Of a stretch of DNA of 64,000 bases, positions 6,730 to 15,345 are shown piece by piece. Numbering within the stretch: position 1 is the stretch's first letter; each line of letters opens with the position of its first letter. A program made the translations under genes and the position numbers. The notes under the pieces are model-generated. The model was not told where the DNA came from. It saw only the letters and a program-made list of their open reading frames with translations, and did no database searches. The DNA lies in NCBI RefSeq assembly GCF_900105215.1, contig NZ_FOIP01000001.1, forward strand, positions 2,730,501 through 2,794,500. The letters run 5' to 3'. The DNA comes from Lacrimispora sphenoides. Lineage in GTDB: Bacteria > Bacillota > Clostridia > Lachnospirales > Lachnospiraceae.

Positions 6730-8259
6730 ATGATGCTGGATGCTGAAATAAAGAAACAACTGGCTGAGTATCTCCAGCTTCTGGAAAACGATGTGCTGAT
6801 TAAAATCAGCACAGGATCTGACAGTATATCAAACGACATGATGGTCCTGATGGAGGAGCTGACCGCACTGTCACCGAGAATAAAGACAGAACAGGTAAAA
6901 CTGCCCAGAACACCCAGCTTTACCATTAGCCGAATGGAAGAAGACTTTGGGGTCACTTTTGCAGGCATCCCTTTGGGCCATGAATTTACTTCTCTTGTAC
7001 TGGCTCTTTTACAGGTAAGCGGAAGAGCCCCCAAGGTTGACGGTAAACTAATTGACCTTGTGAAGAGTATCAAGGGCGAATACCATTTTGAAACCTACAT
7101 CAGCTTAAGCTGTCATAATTGCCCGGAGGTGGTGCAGGCCCTTAACCTTATGAGCATTTTAAATCCTGGCATTACCCATACGATGATTGACGGTGCCGCC
7201 TTTAAAGAAGAGGCGGAGAGCAAAAATATTATGGCTGTGCCAACGGTTTTACTAAATGGTGAATTTTTTGGCAGCGGGCGCATGACACTGGAAGAGATTC
7301 TTGGAAAATTAGGCAGCGGGCCTGATATGTCAGAGTTTGAGAAGAAAGAGCCGTATGATATACTTGTAATCGGAGGCGGTCCCGCGGGAGCCAGTGCAGC
7401 CATTTACGCGGCGCGCAAAGGCATACGCACAGGGATTGTTGCGGAACGCTTCGGCGGTCAGGTAAGAGAGACGCTGGGAATTGAGAATCTGATCAGCGTC
7501 GGATATACCGAAGGTCCCAGATTAGCAGAAATTCTGGAGCAGCATGTTAGTAATTATGATGTGGATATTATGAGTGCACAGCGCGCCAGGCGCCTGGAAA
7601 GAAAAGAACTCATTGAGGTGGAACTGGAAAACGGCGCTGTCTTAAAAAGCAAGGCAGTAATCCTTTCCACAGGAGCCCGATGGAGAAATGTCGGGATACC
7701 GGGTGAGGAGGAATTTAAGAACAAGGGGGTTGCTTATTGTCCCCATTGTGACGGACCTCTTTATAAAGGAAAGCAGGTGGCAGTAATTGGAGGCGGTAAT
7801 TCCGGCATAGAAGCCGCTATTGACCTTGCGGGAATTGCCAGTCATGTAACGGTGTTTGAATTTATGCCTGAGCTGAAAGCAGATGCCATACTACAGAAGC
7901 GCCTTTACAGTCTGTCTAATGTGACAGTCTTAAAGAATGTACAAACGAAAGAAATTACCGGCACTGATAAGGTAAACGGCATCACCTATATGGAACGTGA
8001 AACCGGAGCAGTCCATCATATGGATTTGCAAGGAGTATTTGTTCAGATCGGTCTTATAGCCAATACAGACTGGCTGGGGGATACTATTGAACGCAACCGC
8101 ATTGGTGAGATTATTGTTGATAACCACAATGCAACCAGTTTACCAGGAGTTTTTGCAGCAGGAGACTGCACGGACAGCGTTTATAAGCAGATAGTGATCT
8201 CAATGGGATCCGGAGCTAGCGCAGCTTTAAGTGCTTTTGATTATTTAATTCGAAATTGA
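6730..8259 (+). CDS. ahpF: AhpF peroxiredoxin reductase, 509 aa
   Basis: FAD-dependent disulfide reductase that passes electrons from NAD(P)H to AhpC. In order: an N-terminal pair of thioredoxin-like folds carrying the C128-HN-C131 centre, then a thioredoxin-reductase-like part with the FAD site GGGPAGASAA (about 216-225), the redox centre C337-PH-C340 and the NAD(P) site GGGNSG. Length matches full AhpF rather than plain TrxB. AAGGAG sits at the ahpC stop. Two terminators follow, at 8271 and 8381. Confidence 0.96.
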   Translation: MMLDAEIKKQLAEYLQLLENDVLIKISTGSDSISNDMMVLMEELTALSPRIKTEQVKLPRTPSFTISRMEEDFGVTFAGIPLGHEFTSLVLALLQVSGRAPKVDGKLIDLVKSIKGEYHFETYISLSCHNCPEVVQALNLMSILNPGITHTMIDGAAFKEEAESKNIMAVPTVLLNGEFFGSGRMTLEEILGKLGSGPDMSEFEKKEPYDILVIGGGPAGASAAIYAARKGIRTGIVAERFGGQVRETLGIENLISVGYTEGPRLAEILEQHVSNYDVDIMSAQRARRLERKELIEVELENGAVLKSKAVILSTGARWRNVGIPGEEEFKNKGVAYCPHCDGPLYKGKQVAVIGGGNSGIEAAIDLAGIASHVTVFEFMPELKADAILQKRLYSLSNVTVLKNVQTKEITGTDKVNGITYMERETGAVHHMDLQGVFVQIGLIANTDWLGDTIERNRIGEIIVDNHNATSLPGVFAAGDCTDSVYKQIVISMGSGASAALSAFDYLIRN

Positions 8260-8270
8260 CTTTGAGTAAG

Positions 8271-8322
8271 GTGAAACCCATGAAACCCATTGTTTATGTG
8301 TGTTTCATGAGTTTCATTTTAC
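8271..8322 (+). terminator. Terminator of ahpCF
   Basis: GTGAAACCCATGAAAC pairs with GTTTCATGAGTTTCAT with one mismatch across a short loop and runs into TTTT. Confidence 0.7.
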
Positions 8323-8380
8323 TCTCTGGTTACAAGCCGAAAGCTGGATTAAGCCTGGCCGTCGGTATGTATAGCTTGAA

Positions 8381-8420
8381 AATAGCGCCTTACTTTACCA
8401 AGAGCAGGGGCGCTATTTTT
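8381..8420 (+). terminator. Second terminator after ahpCF
   Basis: AATAGCGCC (8381-8389) pairs with GGCGCTATT (about 8409-8417), followed by a T run. It also insulates the DUF3877 promoter that starts 20 bp later. Confidence 0.75.
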
Positions 8421-8439
8421 TGAGTTATTACCCGAAACC

Positions 8440-8468
8440 TTGACATGTCCCATCTGTAACAGTATAAT
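8440..8468 (+). promoter_or_regulatory. Consensus sigma-A promoter
   Basis: Perfect TTGACA (8440-8445), 17-bp spacer, TATAAT (8463-8468). It drives DUF3877 and the NlpC/P60 gene. Because the -35 box would fall inside a longer open frame, it also shows that translation must begin further downstream. Confidence 0.9.
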
Positions 8469-8508
8469 TTTATATGGACATGACTGGAAAATGACTGGAG
8501 TGATAAAA

Positions 8509-9048
8509 ATGCAATATCGTGCACTAGAGCAGATGCTCATTAATTCCATAAAAGAAGTACAGATAAAATTAGGATACGAAAAAGAACCAATTCGCTTCTA
8601 TTACCCAGAACGTGCTCTGGTGAACATCCTGAAAATCCACGAAGGCTCTCCACAGGAAACAAGAGCAGCCATGGAAGGTTTTAAGGAATATGTGAAGGAG
8701 CGACTGGGAGACATCAGGATCACAAAAAGTCAGGAACGCTTTTGCTTTGAGATTCCCCAGGAAGGTATTGAATACGTATATTACCATAAAAAAGACAATG
8801 GCTTCTTAAAAGAATTCATTGAAACCGTGGAAAAACCCAATACGACCCTGGATGAGATCCTGAAAGTTTTTCATAAATTCGCCGACGGTAAGGTTATCTG
8901 TATAAAATCTCAGGAAGAAGATTTCGATTACATTATATTTTTTGAGGATTCCTCAATAGATAATTACCGGTACTATATTAAATTTCATAGAAATCACGCC
9001 ACATACCACAGGTTCTTATCCGAAGATGCAGCGGATATGGGCATATAA
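8509..9048 (+). CDS. DUF3877 protein, 179 aa
   Basis: Soluble protein of the DUF3877 family found in Lachnospiraceae; function unknown. It begins MQYRALEQMLINSIKEVQIKLG and is rich in charged and aromatic residues, with no signal peptide or membrane helix. I set the start at 8509 because TGGAGTG lies 7 nt upstream and the consensus promoter at 8440-8468 excludes earlier starts. The NlpC/P60 gene follows after 25 bp, so the two are probably one transcript, but no functional link is known. Confidence 0.7.
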   Translation: MQYRALEQMLINSIKEVQIKLGYEKEPIRFYYPERALVNILKIHEGSPQETRAAMEGFKEYVKERLGDIRITKSQERFCFEIPQEGIEYVYYHKKDNGFLKEFIETVEKPNTTLDEILKVFHKFADGKVICIKSQEEDFDYIIFFEDSSIDNYRYYIKFHRNHATYHRFLSEDAADMGI

Positions 9049-9073
9049 CGATATTATATCAGGAGAAAAAACA

Positions 9074-9619
9074 ATGCAGAGAAAAAGGTGGATCGCAACC
9101 CTGTTTACAGGTCTGGTATTTATGGCCGCTAATAGTTTTACTGCCAAAGCAGATATGGCCGCCAATGCGGTAATTCCCATTGTGGCTCCGCCGCCCTTTG
9201 AGCAGCAGATTGGCCCTGGAGTAGGCGGGGGGAAAGACTTTTCCCAGTCAGCGCCGGAAGTTTACACAGGTACAGGAGAACAGGTTGTGGCTTTTGCAAA
9301 ACAGTTTCTTGGAAACCCCTATGTATATGGCGGGACAAGCCTTACATCAGGTGCCGACTGTTCCGGATTTGTGCTAAGCGTTTATAATCAATTTGGCATA
9401 AGCCTCCCAAGGACCTCTGAAGCCCAGGGAGAAGCTGGATTTGATGTGGGCGGAATCGAAAATGCCCGGCCGGGAGATATTGTATATTACATAGGACATA
9501 CCGGTATTTACATAGGGCAGAATCAGTTGATCCATGCAAGCGGCCCAAAGGATGGGATTAAAATATCCTCTGTGGATTTTATGACAATTGTTTCAGTCAG
9601 AAGAATATTAGGGAATTAA
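9074..9619 (+). CDS. Secreted NlpC/P60 peptidase, 181 aa
   Basis: Predicted extracellular gamma-D-glutamyl-diamino-acid endopeptidase acting on peptidoglycan stem peptides. It has a Sec signal peptide (MQRKRWIATLFTGLVFMAANS..AKA, cleavage near residue 26), a short Pro-rich linker, then a single NlpC/P60 domain from about residue 75. The catalytic cysteine is C96 in GADCSGFV, the histidine H142 in GHTGIYIG, and a third polar residue lies around LIHASG. AGGAG is 7 nt before the ATG. A strong terminator follows at 9640. Confidence 0.88.
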   Translation: MQRKRWIATLFTGLVFMAANSFTAKADMAANAVIPIVAPPPFEQQIGPGVGGGKDFSQSAPEVYTGTGEQVVAFAKQFLGNPYVYGGTSLTSGADCSGFVLSVYNQFGISLPRTSEAQGEAGFDVGGIENARPGDIVYYIGHTGIYIGQNQLIHASGPKDGIKISSVDFMTIVSVRRILGN

Positions 9620-9639
9620 ATAATAATAAGATTATATTT

Positions 9640-9689
9640 GAGCTTATTCAGATGCTTCGTCAGAATCATCGGGAATAAGCTCTTTTTTT
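9640..9689 (+). terminator. Rho-independent terminator
   Basis: GAGCTTATTC (9640-9649) pairs perfectly with GAATAAGCTC (9673-9682), then seven T. Confidence 0.85.
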
Positions 9690-9737
9690 ATGCAGCAGCG
9701 TGCCGGAATGCCTTTCAGGAAGTCAGAAGTTTTTCAG

Positions 9738-9765
9738 TCATAATTTGTCCCACTACACATATATT
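9738..9765 (+). promoter_or_regulatory. Sigma-E-like promoter of spoIIIA
   Basis: TCATAAT (9738-9744), 13-bp spacer, CATATATT (9758-9765) agrees at 13 of 15 positions with the mother-cell sigma-E pattern (KMATATT / CATACAHT). spoIIIA is a sigma-E operon in Bacillus and clostridia. Transcription would start near 9772. Confidence 0.65.
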
Positions 9766-9786
9766 GAGGTAAGAGGAGGGATGAAG

Positions 9787-10794
9787 GTGGAGAGGAAAGA
9801 CGAGCTTATCAATATATTTTCCAGGAGCATAAGAGAAATTTTAAACCGGGTAACAATTAACTTTGACGAGGTTCAGGAAATCAGGCTCCGGGTAGGAGCT
9901 CCTCTTTTAATGATATACCGGAATGAGGAGTATTATGTGACTCTTAGGGGTTCTCTGAATAAGGAAGGAAAGGATGCCTATATCGTCTCGAAAAATGAGC
10001 TTAAGGAAACCATGGAGTACATGAGTAACTATTCTCTTTATGCTTTTGAAGAAGAGATGAAGCAGGGGTTTATTACCATTCAGGGAGGACACCGGATCGG
10101 AATCGCAGGAAAGACCATTTTAGACGAATCTGGAATTAAGACCATGAAATACATATCTTTTGTCAACGTCCGGCTGTCCCATCAGGTGAAGGGCTGCGCC
10201 TCTGAGGTTTTGCCCTATCTTTATGAGGAAGGGAGAGAAATCTATCACACTCTGATCATTTCCCCTCCCAGGTGCGGAAAGACCACTTTGCTGAGAGATT
10301 TGATCCGTCAGGTTTCCAACGGTTCTGAGGAGCATGCAGGCCTTACCGTGGGTGTGGTTGATGAGCGTTCTGAAATTGGGGCCTGTTATCAGGGGATCCC
10401 TCAGAATGAACTTGGAATCCGTACCGATATTTTGGACTGCTGTCCCAAGGCAAGAGGAATGATGATGCTGATACGAACCATGTCCCCAAGAGTGATCGCC
10501 GTGGACGAGATCGGGAGCAGGGAGGATCTGGAAGCAATGGAATACGTAATGAACTGCGGCTGCAAGCTGATTGCCACGGTTCACGGAAACTCTATAGATG
10601 ATTTAAAGCAGAAGCCGATTCTAAGAAAGTTGGTGGAGGAGCGGATCTTTGAGAGGTATGTGGTCTTAAACAACTTAGGAAGGATCGGAAACATCGACCA
10701 GATCTATGATTCCAGGGGAACGCAGCTCTACAAGGCGCAGGTACATCAGATGGGAATACGGTGGGACAGGCAGGAGTGCATAGCTTATGGATAA
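9787..10794 (+). CDS. spoIIIAA: Stage III sporulation ATPase SpoIIIAA
   Basis: Cytoplasmic secretion-type ATPase of the SpoIIIA-SpoIIQ channel (feeding tube) between mother cell and forespore. Walker A PPRCGKTT lies near residues 160-167 and Walker B VIAVDEIG near 236-243. I place the start at the GTG at 9787 because AGGAGG (9774-9779) is 7 nt away; the ATG at 9781 is only 1 nt from that site, and the predicted transcript begins near 9772. First gene of an eight-gene operon; overlaps spoIIIAB by 8 bp. Confidence 0.95.
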   Translation: MERKDELINIFSRSIREILNRVTINFDEVQEIRLRVGAPLLMIYRNEEYYVTLRGSLNKEGKDAYIVSKNELKETMEYMSNYSLYAFEEEMKQGFITIQGGHRIGIAGKTILDESGIKTMKYISFVNVRLSHQVKGCASEVLPYLYEEGREIYHTLIISPPRCGKTTLLRDLIRQVSNGSEEHAGLTVGVVDERSEIGACYQGIPQNELGIRTDILDCCPKARGMMMLIRTMSPRVIAVDEIGSREDLEAMEYVMNCGCKLIATVHGNSIDDLKQKPILRKLVEERIFERYVVLNNLGRIGNIDQIYDSRGTQLYKAQVHQMGIRWDRQECIAYG

Positions 10795-11317
10795 TACATG
10801 GCTGCGGATAATAGGAGCTCTACTGGTCATTATATCATGCTCAGGCCTTGGATTTTTTATGGCGGCCCAATGGAACGAGCATTTAAGAACTGTAGAAAAG
10901 CTTAGAAAAATGATTTTTTTATTGAAAGGCGAGATTGTTTATGCCAATTCTCCGCTGACTGAGGCCTTTGAACGGACCGGCAGAAAGGCTGGGGGAGAGA
11001 TCGGTGTTTTGTTTGAGAGCGTGTCGGAAAGACTTTCCGGACAACAGGGAGAGACCTTTTATACCATTTGGCAGGAGGAGATTGACAAGCTTCCCAGGGA
11101 GGTCTGCTTGTCCAAAGAGGACAAACAGAATTTAAAAGGTCTGGGGGAGCATCTGGGTTACCTGGACATGGACATGCAGGAGCGGAATATCCTTTTATAT
11201 CTGGAACAGCTGGACTTAACAATCGGTTATCTGAGAAAACATAAGCAGGAAAAAAGCCGCCTTTATACCAGCCTGGGTATCATGGGCGGTTTATTCCTAA
11301 CAATCGTAATGTATTAA
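10787..11317 (+). CDS. spoIIIAB: Stage III sporulation protein SpoIIIAB
   Basis: Membrane-anchored component of the SpoIIIA channel, related to GspF-type platform proteins. The 176 residues start with a hydrophobic helix (LRIIGALLVIISCSGLGFFMA) and end with a second one (SLGIMGGLFLTIVMY), with a helical cytoplasmic domain between. Its start lies 8 bp inside spoIIIAA, so translation is coupled. Order and size match SpoIIIAB of other spore formers. Confidence 0.92.
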   Translation: MDNTWLRIIGALLVIISCSGLGFFMAAQWNEHLRTVEKLRKMIFLLKGEIVYANSPLTEAFERTGRKAGGEIGVLFESVSERLSGQQGETFYTIWQEEIDKLPREVCLSKEDKQNLKGLGEHLGYLDMDMQERNILLYLEQLDLTIGYLRKHKQEKSRLYTSLGIMGGLFLTIVMY

Positions 11318-11327
11318 GGAGGATCGC

Positions 11328-11522
11328 ATGGGAGTCAATTTGATTTTTAAAATTGCAGCAGTTGGAATCCTGGTTTCCGTCATCTGCCAGGTTTTAAAAC
11401 ACAGCGGACGGGAAGAACAGGCATTCTTAACAAGCCTTGCGGGGCTGATCCTGGTACTGTTCTGGCTGGTGCCTTATATTTATCAGTTATTTGAATCCAT
11501 TAAAAATCTGTTTGCATTGTAG
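11328..11522 (+). CDS. spoIIIAC: Stage III sporulation protein SpoIIIAC
   Basis: Small (64 aa) polytopic membrane protein with two hydrophobic helices (about 5-25 and 35-55), as expected for SpoIIIAC. GGAGG lies before the ATG, 10 bp after spoIIIAB. It is thought to be part of the membrane ring of the channel; the precise role is not established. Confidence 0.92.
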   Translation: MGVNLIFKIAAVGILVSVICQVLKHSGREEQAFLTSLAGLILVLFWLVPYIYQLFESIKNLFAL

Positions 11523-11530
11523 GTGAGTGT

Positions 11531-11917
11531 ATGACCGTAGTGACCATAGCCATAACAGGAATCGTTGCAGTGCTTTTAGCGGTTTCGTTAAAGGGGATGA
11601 AGGGGGAATATGGGACCTATCTGGTCATGGCGGCGGGCTTTTTTATCTTCTTTTACGGCATGGGAAAGCTCACCACCATTCTGGATACGATGAAGGAAAT
11701 CCAGACCTATATTAAGATTAACAGCGTCTATTTAACCACATTGGTAAAGATGATAGGAATTACCTATATCGCAGAATTTGCCGCGGGGATATGCAAGGAT
11801 GCCGGATATGGAGCCGTAGGGACTCAGATCGAAATATTTGGAAAGCTTTCCGTTCTGGCGGTCAGCATGCCCATTCTCCTTGCGCTGATCGAGACACTGC
11901 AGGTATTTTTATCATGA
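11531..11917 (+). CDS. spoIIIAD: Stage III sporulation protein SpoIIIAD
   Basis: 128-residue membrane protein with four predicted helices, homologous in part to SpoIIIAC (AKMIGITYIAEFAAGICKDAGYGA-type segment near residues 75-100, with KMIGITYIAEF visible). It follows spoIIIAC by 8 bp. The stop codon overlaps an ATG at 11914 in the spoIIIAE frame. Confidence 0.92.
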   Translation: MTVVTIAITGIVAVLLAVSLKGMKGEYGTYLVMAAGFFIFFYGMGKLTTILDTMKEIQTYIKINSVYLTTLVKMIGITYIAEFAAGICKDAGYGAVGTQIEIFGKLSVLAVSMPILLALIETLQVFLS

Positions 11918-11934
11918 CGGGAGGGTTAAGGACT

Positions 11935-13116
11935 ATGAAAAGAACCGCCTTTTTCCTGCTGTGCCTTATTAGTTTAATGCTGCTGTTTTTTTGTAAGGAC
12001 AGCCTGGGAGCGGAAACATCATCAGGTAAGGAAGCATCCATCCCGGCGGAAAATTTAGACCTGGATCAGTATGATTTAACGGATATCCAGAATTTTCTGG
12101 ATCGGTCGAAGGAGAACCAGGGCTTGAATCTATCTTTTAAAAAACTTATGAAAGATCTGATGGATGGAAAATTAAACGAGGTCATGGGACAAGTCGGAAA
12201 AGCGTTAAAAGATCTATTGGTGGGGGAGGTAAGAAACAGCGGGCATATGATGGGACAAATCATGGTGCTGGGGATCATTGGGGCGGTGTTTTCCAACTTT
12301 TCCAGTGTATTTACCGGAAGTCAGATTTCAGAAACCGGGTTTTTTGTCACCTATTTGCTTCTGTTTACCTATCTGGCGGCCAGCTTTTTTACAAGCGTGA
12401 CCATTACGGGAAATGTGGTGGGGCAGATTCTGGATTTTACCAAGGTATTGATGCCTGCCTATTTCCTGGCGGCGGCATTTGCGGGAAGCAGTGCATCGGC
12501 GGCGGCTTCCTATGAGTTCACACTGCTTGTCATTGTTGCCGCCCAGTGGCTTTTGGGACAGGTACTTTTAGCACTCATAAGAGTCTATGCTCTTTTGGTC
12601 ATGGCAGGCCACATTGCAAAGGAAGAAATGCTTTCAAAGCTTACGGAACTGTTGGAACAGGTGGTTTCCTGGAGCTTAAAGACCCTGGTGGGAGTTGTGC
12701 TTGGGTTTCATCTCATACAGTCCATGGTTCTGCCCTATGTGGATTCCATGAAAACGGGAGCCATTCAGAAGCTGATCGGAGCCATTCCGGGAATCGGCCA
12801 GGGCGTCAACTCGGTTGCCCAAATGGTTTTAGGCTCCGGGGTACTTATAAAAAATACCATTGGTGCAGCCGGCATTATCGTACTTCTTATCCTTTCCGTG
12901 ATTCCCCTGATTAAACTGGCAGTGCTGATGGTTTTATACCAGTGTGTTGCAGCCCTTTTGCAGCCGGTCTGTGATAAAAGGATTGTTTCCTGTATTTCAG
13001 AAATGGCCAAAGGCCACAAAATGCTGCTGTCTGTAGCGGCTTCTGCAGTGATCCTCTTTGTTGTTACTATAGCGCTTGTATGCGCTTCTACCAATGTGAC
13101 CTATTATACCGGGTGA
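11935..13116 (+). CDS. spoIIIAE: Stage III sporulation protein SpoIIIAE
   Basis: Large polytopic membrane protein of the SpoIIIA complex, 393 aa. It has a signal-like first helix (KRTAFFLLCLISLMLLFFC), a charged segment, then six to eight membrane helices from about residue 105. I prefer the ATG at 11935, with GGGAGG 9 nt upstream, over the ATG at 11914 that overlaps the spoIIIAD stop; the latter would add seven residues (MTGGLRT) in front of the signal sequence. Confidence 0.92.
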   Translation: MKRTAFFLLCLISLMLLFFCKDSLGAETSSGKEASIPAENLDLDQYDLTDIQNFLDRSKENQGLNLSFKKLMKDLMDGKLNEVMGQVGKALKDLLVGEVRNSGHMMGQIMVLGIIGAVFSNFSSVFTGSQISETGFFVTYLLLFTYLAASFFTSVTITGNVVGQILDFTKVLMPAYFLAAAFAGSSASAAASYEFTLLVIVAAQWLLGQVLLALIRVYALLVMAGHIAKEEMLSKLTELLEQVVSWSLKTLVGVVLGFHLIQSMVLPYVDSMKTGAIQKLIGAIPGIGQGVNSVAQMVLGSGVLIKNTIGAAGIIVLLILSVIPLIKLAVLMVLYQCVAALLQPVCDKRIVSCISEMAKGHKMLLSVAASAVILFVVTIALVCASTNVTYYTG

Positions 13117-13121
13117 GTGGC

Positions 13122-13805
13122 ATGGAAGAATTGTTTAGCTGGATACGCAATATAACCTATTACCTGATTTTTATAACTGTGGTGGGAAACCTCCTGCCAA
13201 ATAAAAAATATGAAAAATACATAAAATTATTTGCCGGCATGGTACTGATCCTTCTGGTATTAAAGCCCATTACAGGGGGCTTAAGGCTTGATGATACGCT
13301 GGCTTACTATTTTGAGTCAATAAGCCTTAAAAAGGAAGCCGGGGAGTTAACAGGAAAGCTTTCAGAAATGGAAGGGAAAAGGCTGGAAAGCATGATTACC
13401 AGATATGAAGAGGCGGTTGGAACGGATTTAAAATCCATGGCTGAGACCGACGGCTTTACCTGCAGAGAATCCAGGGCGGAGATTAACCAGGATCAGGCAA
13501 GCAGTACCTTTGGCCATGTCGTGCGGGTGACCTTGGTTCTGTCCCCGGGAAGAACTGGAGATGAGGGAACAGATATTGCCGTTTCCGGTAATGGAAATCC
13601 GCCGGTAAAAAAGGTACAGGAAGTGGAAGAAGTGAAAATAGCCGGCTCTGAACCGGAAAAGACTGATGATAAGGGACTAGAGGATGTGAGAAAACAGAAG
13701 CAGGAAGAAAATTCACGGCTTTCTGGTCTTAGAAGGCGGATTGCGGAATATTATGATTTGGAGGAACAGGATATTGAAATTCAAATGGAAGATGGGAAAG
13801 GATAA
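13122..13805 (+). CDS. spoIIIAF: Stage III sporulation protein SpoIIIAF
   Basis: 227-residue channel component with two N-terminal membrane helices (about 8-26 and 36-54) and a soluble C-terminal domain of ring-building (RBM-like) type. The middle (about 150-200) is a charged linker rich in Glu and Lys. The start ATG lies 5 bp after the spoIIIAE stop. An earlier in-frame start would sit inside spoIIIAE without a ribosome site. The 3' end overlaps the next gene. Confidence 0.9.
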   Translation: MEELFSWIRNITYYLIFITVVGNLLPNKKYEKYIKLFAGMVLILLVLKPITGGLRLDDTLAYYFESISLKKEAGELTGKLSEMEGKRLESMITRYEEAVGTDLKSMAETDGFTCRESRAEINQDQASSTFGHVVRVTLVLSPGRTGDEGTDIAVSGNGNPPVKKVQEVEEVKIAGSEPEKTDDKGLEDVRKQKQEENSRLSGLRRRIAEYYDLEEQDIEIQMEDGKG

Positions 13806-14379
13806 ATGGCTGATCCTGCTGGCGGTTGGAATGATTATCCTGATCCTTACATTTCCCTCCGGTTCGGGTATGGCTGCCAGGGTAGAGAAAACAGCAGAAA
13901 GCAAAAACCAGACGGCACTGCAAAAAGGTATTGTGACAGAGCCAGCAGATGGGGAAGCGGCTGTTGCGGCAGGAGCAGACCGGACCTATGAGGAACAACT
14001 GGAGGCGAGGGTGAAGAGAATCCTAAAAACCGTGGATGGGGTCGGTCAGGTAGAAGTAATGATCGTACTGAAATCCTCAGAAGAGAAGGTACTCCGAGTC
14101 GATAAGGACAGTTCGGATTCATCTACTGAGGAAAAGGACAGCTCCGGGGGAACCAGAAAGCTCACCAGCGCAGATCGCAAGGAAAACACTATTCTGACCG
14201 GTTCAGGAGAAAATACAGCTCCCATTGTGGAGAAAGAGATACGTCCGGAAATAGAAGGAATCATCATCAGTGCCCAGGGCGGTGGCAGTCCTACGGTAAA
14301 AGCTGAAATTTCCGGTGCCATGGAAGCATTATTTAACCTGCCCCCACATAAAATTAAAGTATTAAAGAGGGTGGAATAA
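13774..14379 (+). CDS. spoIIIAG: Stage III sporulation protein SpoIIIAG
   Basis: Forms the large ring of the channel in the intermembrane space in B. subtilis. One N-terminal membrane helix (WLILLAVGMIILILTFP) is followed by a soluble part with VKRILKTVDGVGQVEVMIVL (ring-building motif start) and a C-terminal VKAEISGAMEALFNLPPHKIKVLKR. The start is uncertain: a TTG at 13774 has GGAGG 9 nt upstream; the first ATG with a sensible N-terminus is at 13792 but has a poorly spaced site. Either overlaps spoIIIAF. Confidence 0.88.
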   Translation: MKFKWKMGKDKWLILLAVGMIILILTFPSGSGMAARVEKTAESKNQTALQKGIVTEPADGEAAVAAGADRTYEEQLEARVKRILKTVDGVGQVEVMIVLKSSEEKVLRVDKDSSDSSTEEKDSSGGTRKLTSADRKENTILTGSGENTAPIVEKEIRPEIEGIIISAQGGGSPTVKAEISGAMEALFNLPPHKIKVLKRVE

Positions 14380-14394
14380 AAAGGAGTGTCATGT

Positions 14395-15183
14395 ATGAGA
14401 AGTTGGAAAACAAGCAATGAGCCCAAAGTCCCTAGAACCCCAAAGAAAATGGATATGAAGAAACTTTTCCGAAGAAACCAGATTATTATCACCACCTTAG
14501 CCGTTATGATAGCTGCTGCTGGATATTTAAACTATGCAGGAAAGCAGGAGGCCGCTTCCGGGACAGACGTCTATGAAGCTGGAATGACTGATATTTCTGA
14601 AGAAGATATTTTAGCGGAAAACCAGTCCCTTACCGGCAGTGATACAAATCAGGATATTGCAAGCCTTGACCAGGATGCAGAGGATATTGATAAACTGGCG
14701 GCAGGAGAAACCGATGCGGCTTTACAAAGCGATGGATCGGTAGACTTAGCGGCAAATGAGACACAGGCGGCAAAAACCGGCCTTGACAACCCTGGAGAAG
14801 CGGTGCTTACCAGCGGAATGAACGTATCAGAATACATATCCAGCGTACAGTTAAATCGGGAGCAGGTAAGGGCAAAGAATAAGGAAACCTTAATGAACCT
14901 GATCAACAATCCAAACATTGAAGAAGCAGCAAAACAGCAGGCCATTCAGGAAATGATTGATATGACAGCTATTGCTGAAAAAGAAAATGCAGCGGAAACT
15001 CTGCTGCTTGCCAAAGGATTTGCAGATCCGGTGGTCAGCATTTCCAGCGGGAAAGTGGATGTTGTTATCAATGCCTCCAGCATTACAGATCCTCAGCGGG
15101 CTCAAATTGAGGACATCGTAAAGAGAAAAACAGAAGTGGGAGCGGAAAGCATCGTAATCACTCTTATGAAATTGGAAGAGTAA
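14395..15183 (+). CDS. spoIIIAH: Stage III sporulation protein SpoIIIAH
   Basis: Mother-cell partner of the forespore protein SpoIIQ. Architecture: short basic cytoplasmic tail, one membrane helix (about residues 27-45, IIITTLAVMIAAAGYLNYAG), a long acidic Ala/Glu/Asp-rich linker (about 50-150), then the YscJ/FliF-like domain (about 155-262). AAGGAG is 8 nt before the ATG at 14395. The acidic linker is longer than in B. subtilis, where the whole protein is about 218 aa. Last gene of the operon. Confidence 0.92.
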   Translation: MRSWKTSNEPKVPRTPKKMDMKKLFRRNQIIITTLAVMIAAAGYLNYAGKQEAASGTDVYEAGMTDISEEDILAENQSLTGSDTNQDIASLDQDAEDIDKLAAGETDAALQSDGSVDLAANETQAAKTGLDNPGEAVLTSGMNVSEYISSVQLNREQVRAKNKETLMNLINNPNIEEAAKQQAIQEMIDMTAIAEKENAAETLLLAKGFADPVVSISSGKVDVVINASSITDPQRAQIEDIVKRKTEVGAESIVITLMKLEE

Positions 15184-15190
15184 AAAGCCT

Positions 15191-15219
15191 TTGCAAACTG
15201 TGGACAGTTTTGCTATAAT
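15191..15219 (+). promoter_or_regulatory. Sigma-A promoter of asp23
   Basis: TTGCAA (15191-15196), 17-bp spacer, perfect TATAAT (15214-15219). The -35 and spacer also form a GCAAACTG/CAGTTTTGC hairpin that may end spoIIIA transcripts. The following 120-nt leader holds a GGATATG/CATATCC hairpin. Confidence 0.7.
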
Positions 15220-15345
15220 GATTCCAGAACCTAAAGGGCCGGAAGAAAAAACATCTTTCAACCCCCCGCTTTTGAATCAGGCGGATATGCCTGCATATCC
15301 AGTTGATTCATTAGTATATAAATATTAGTATAGGAGGGAATTGCT

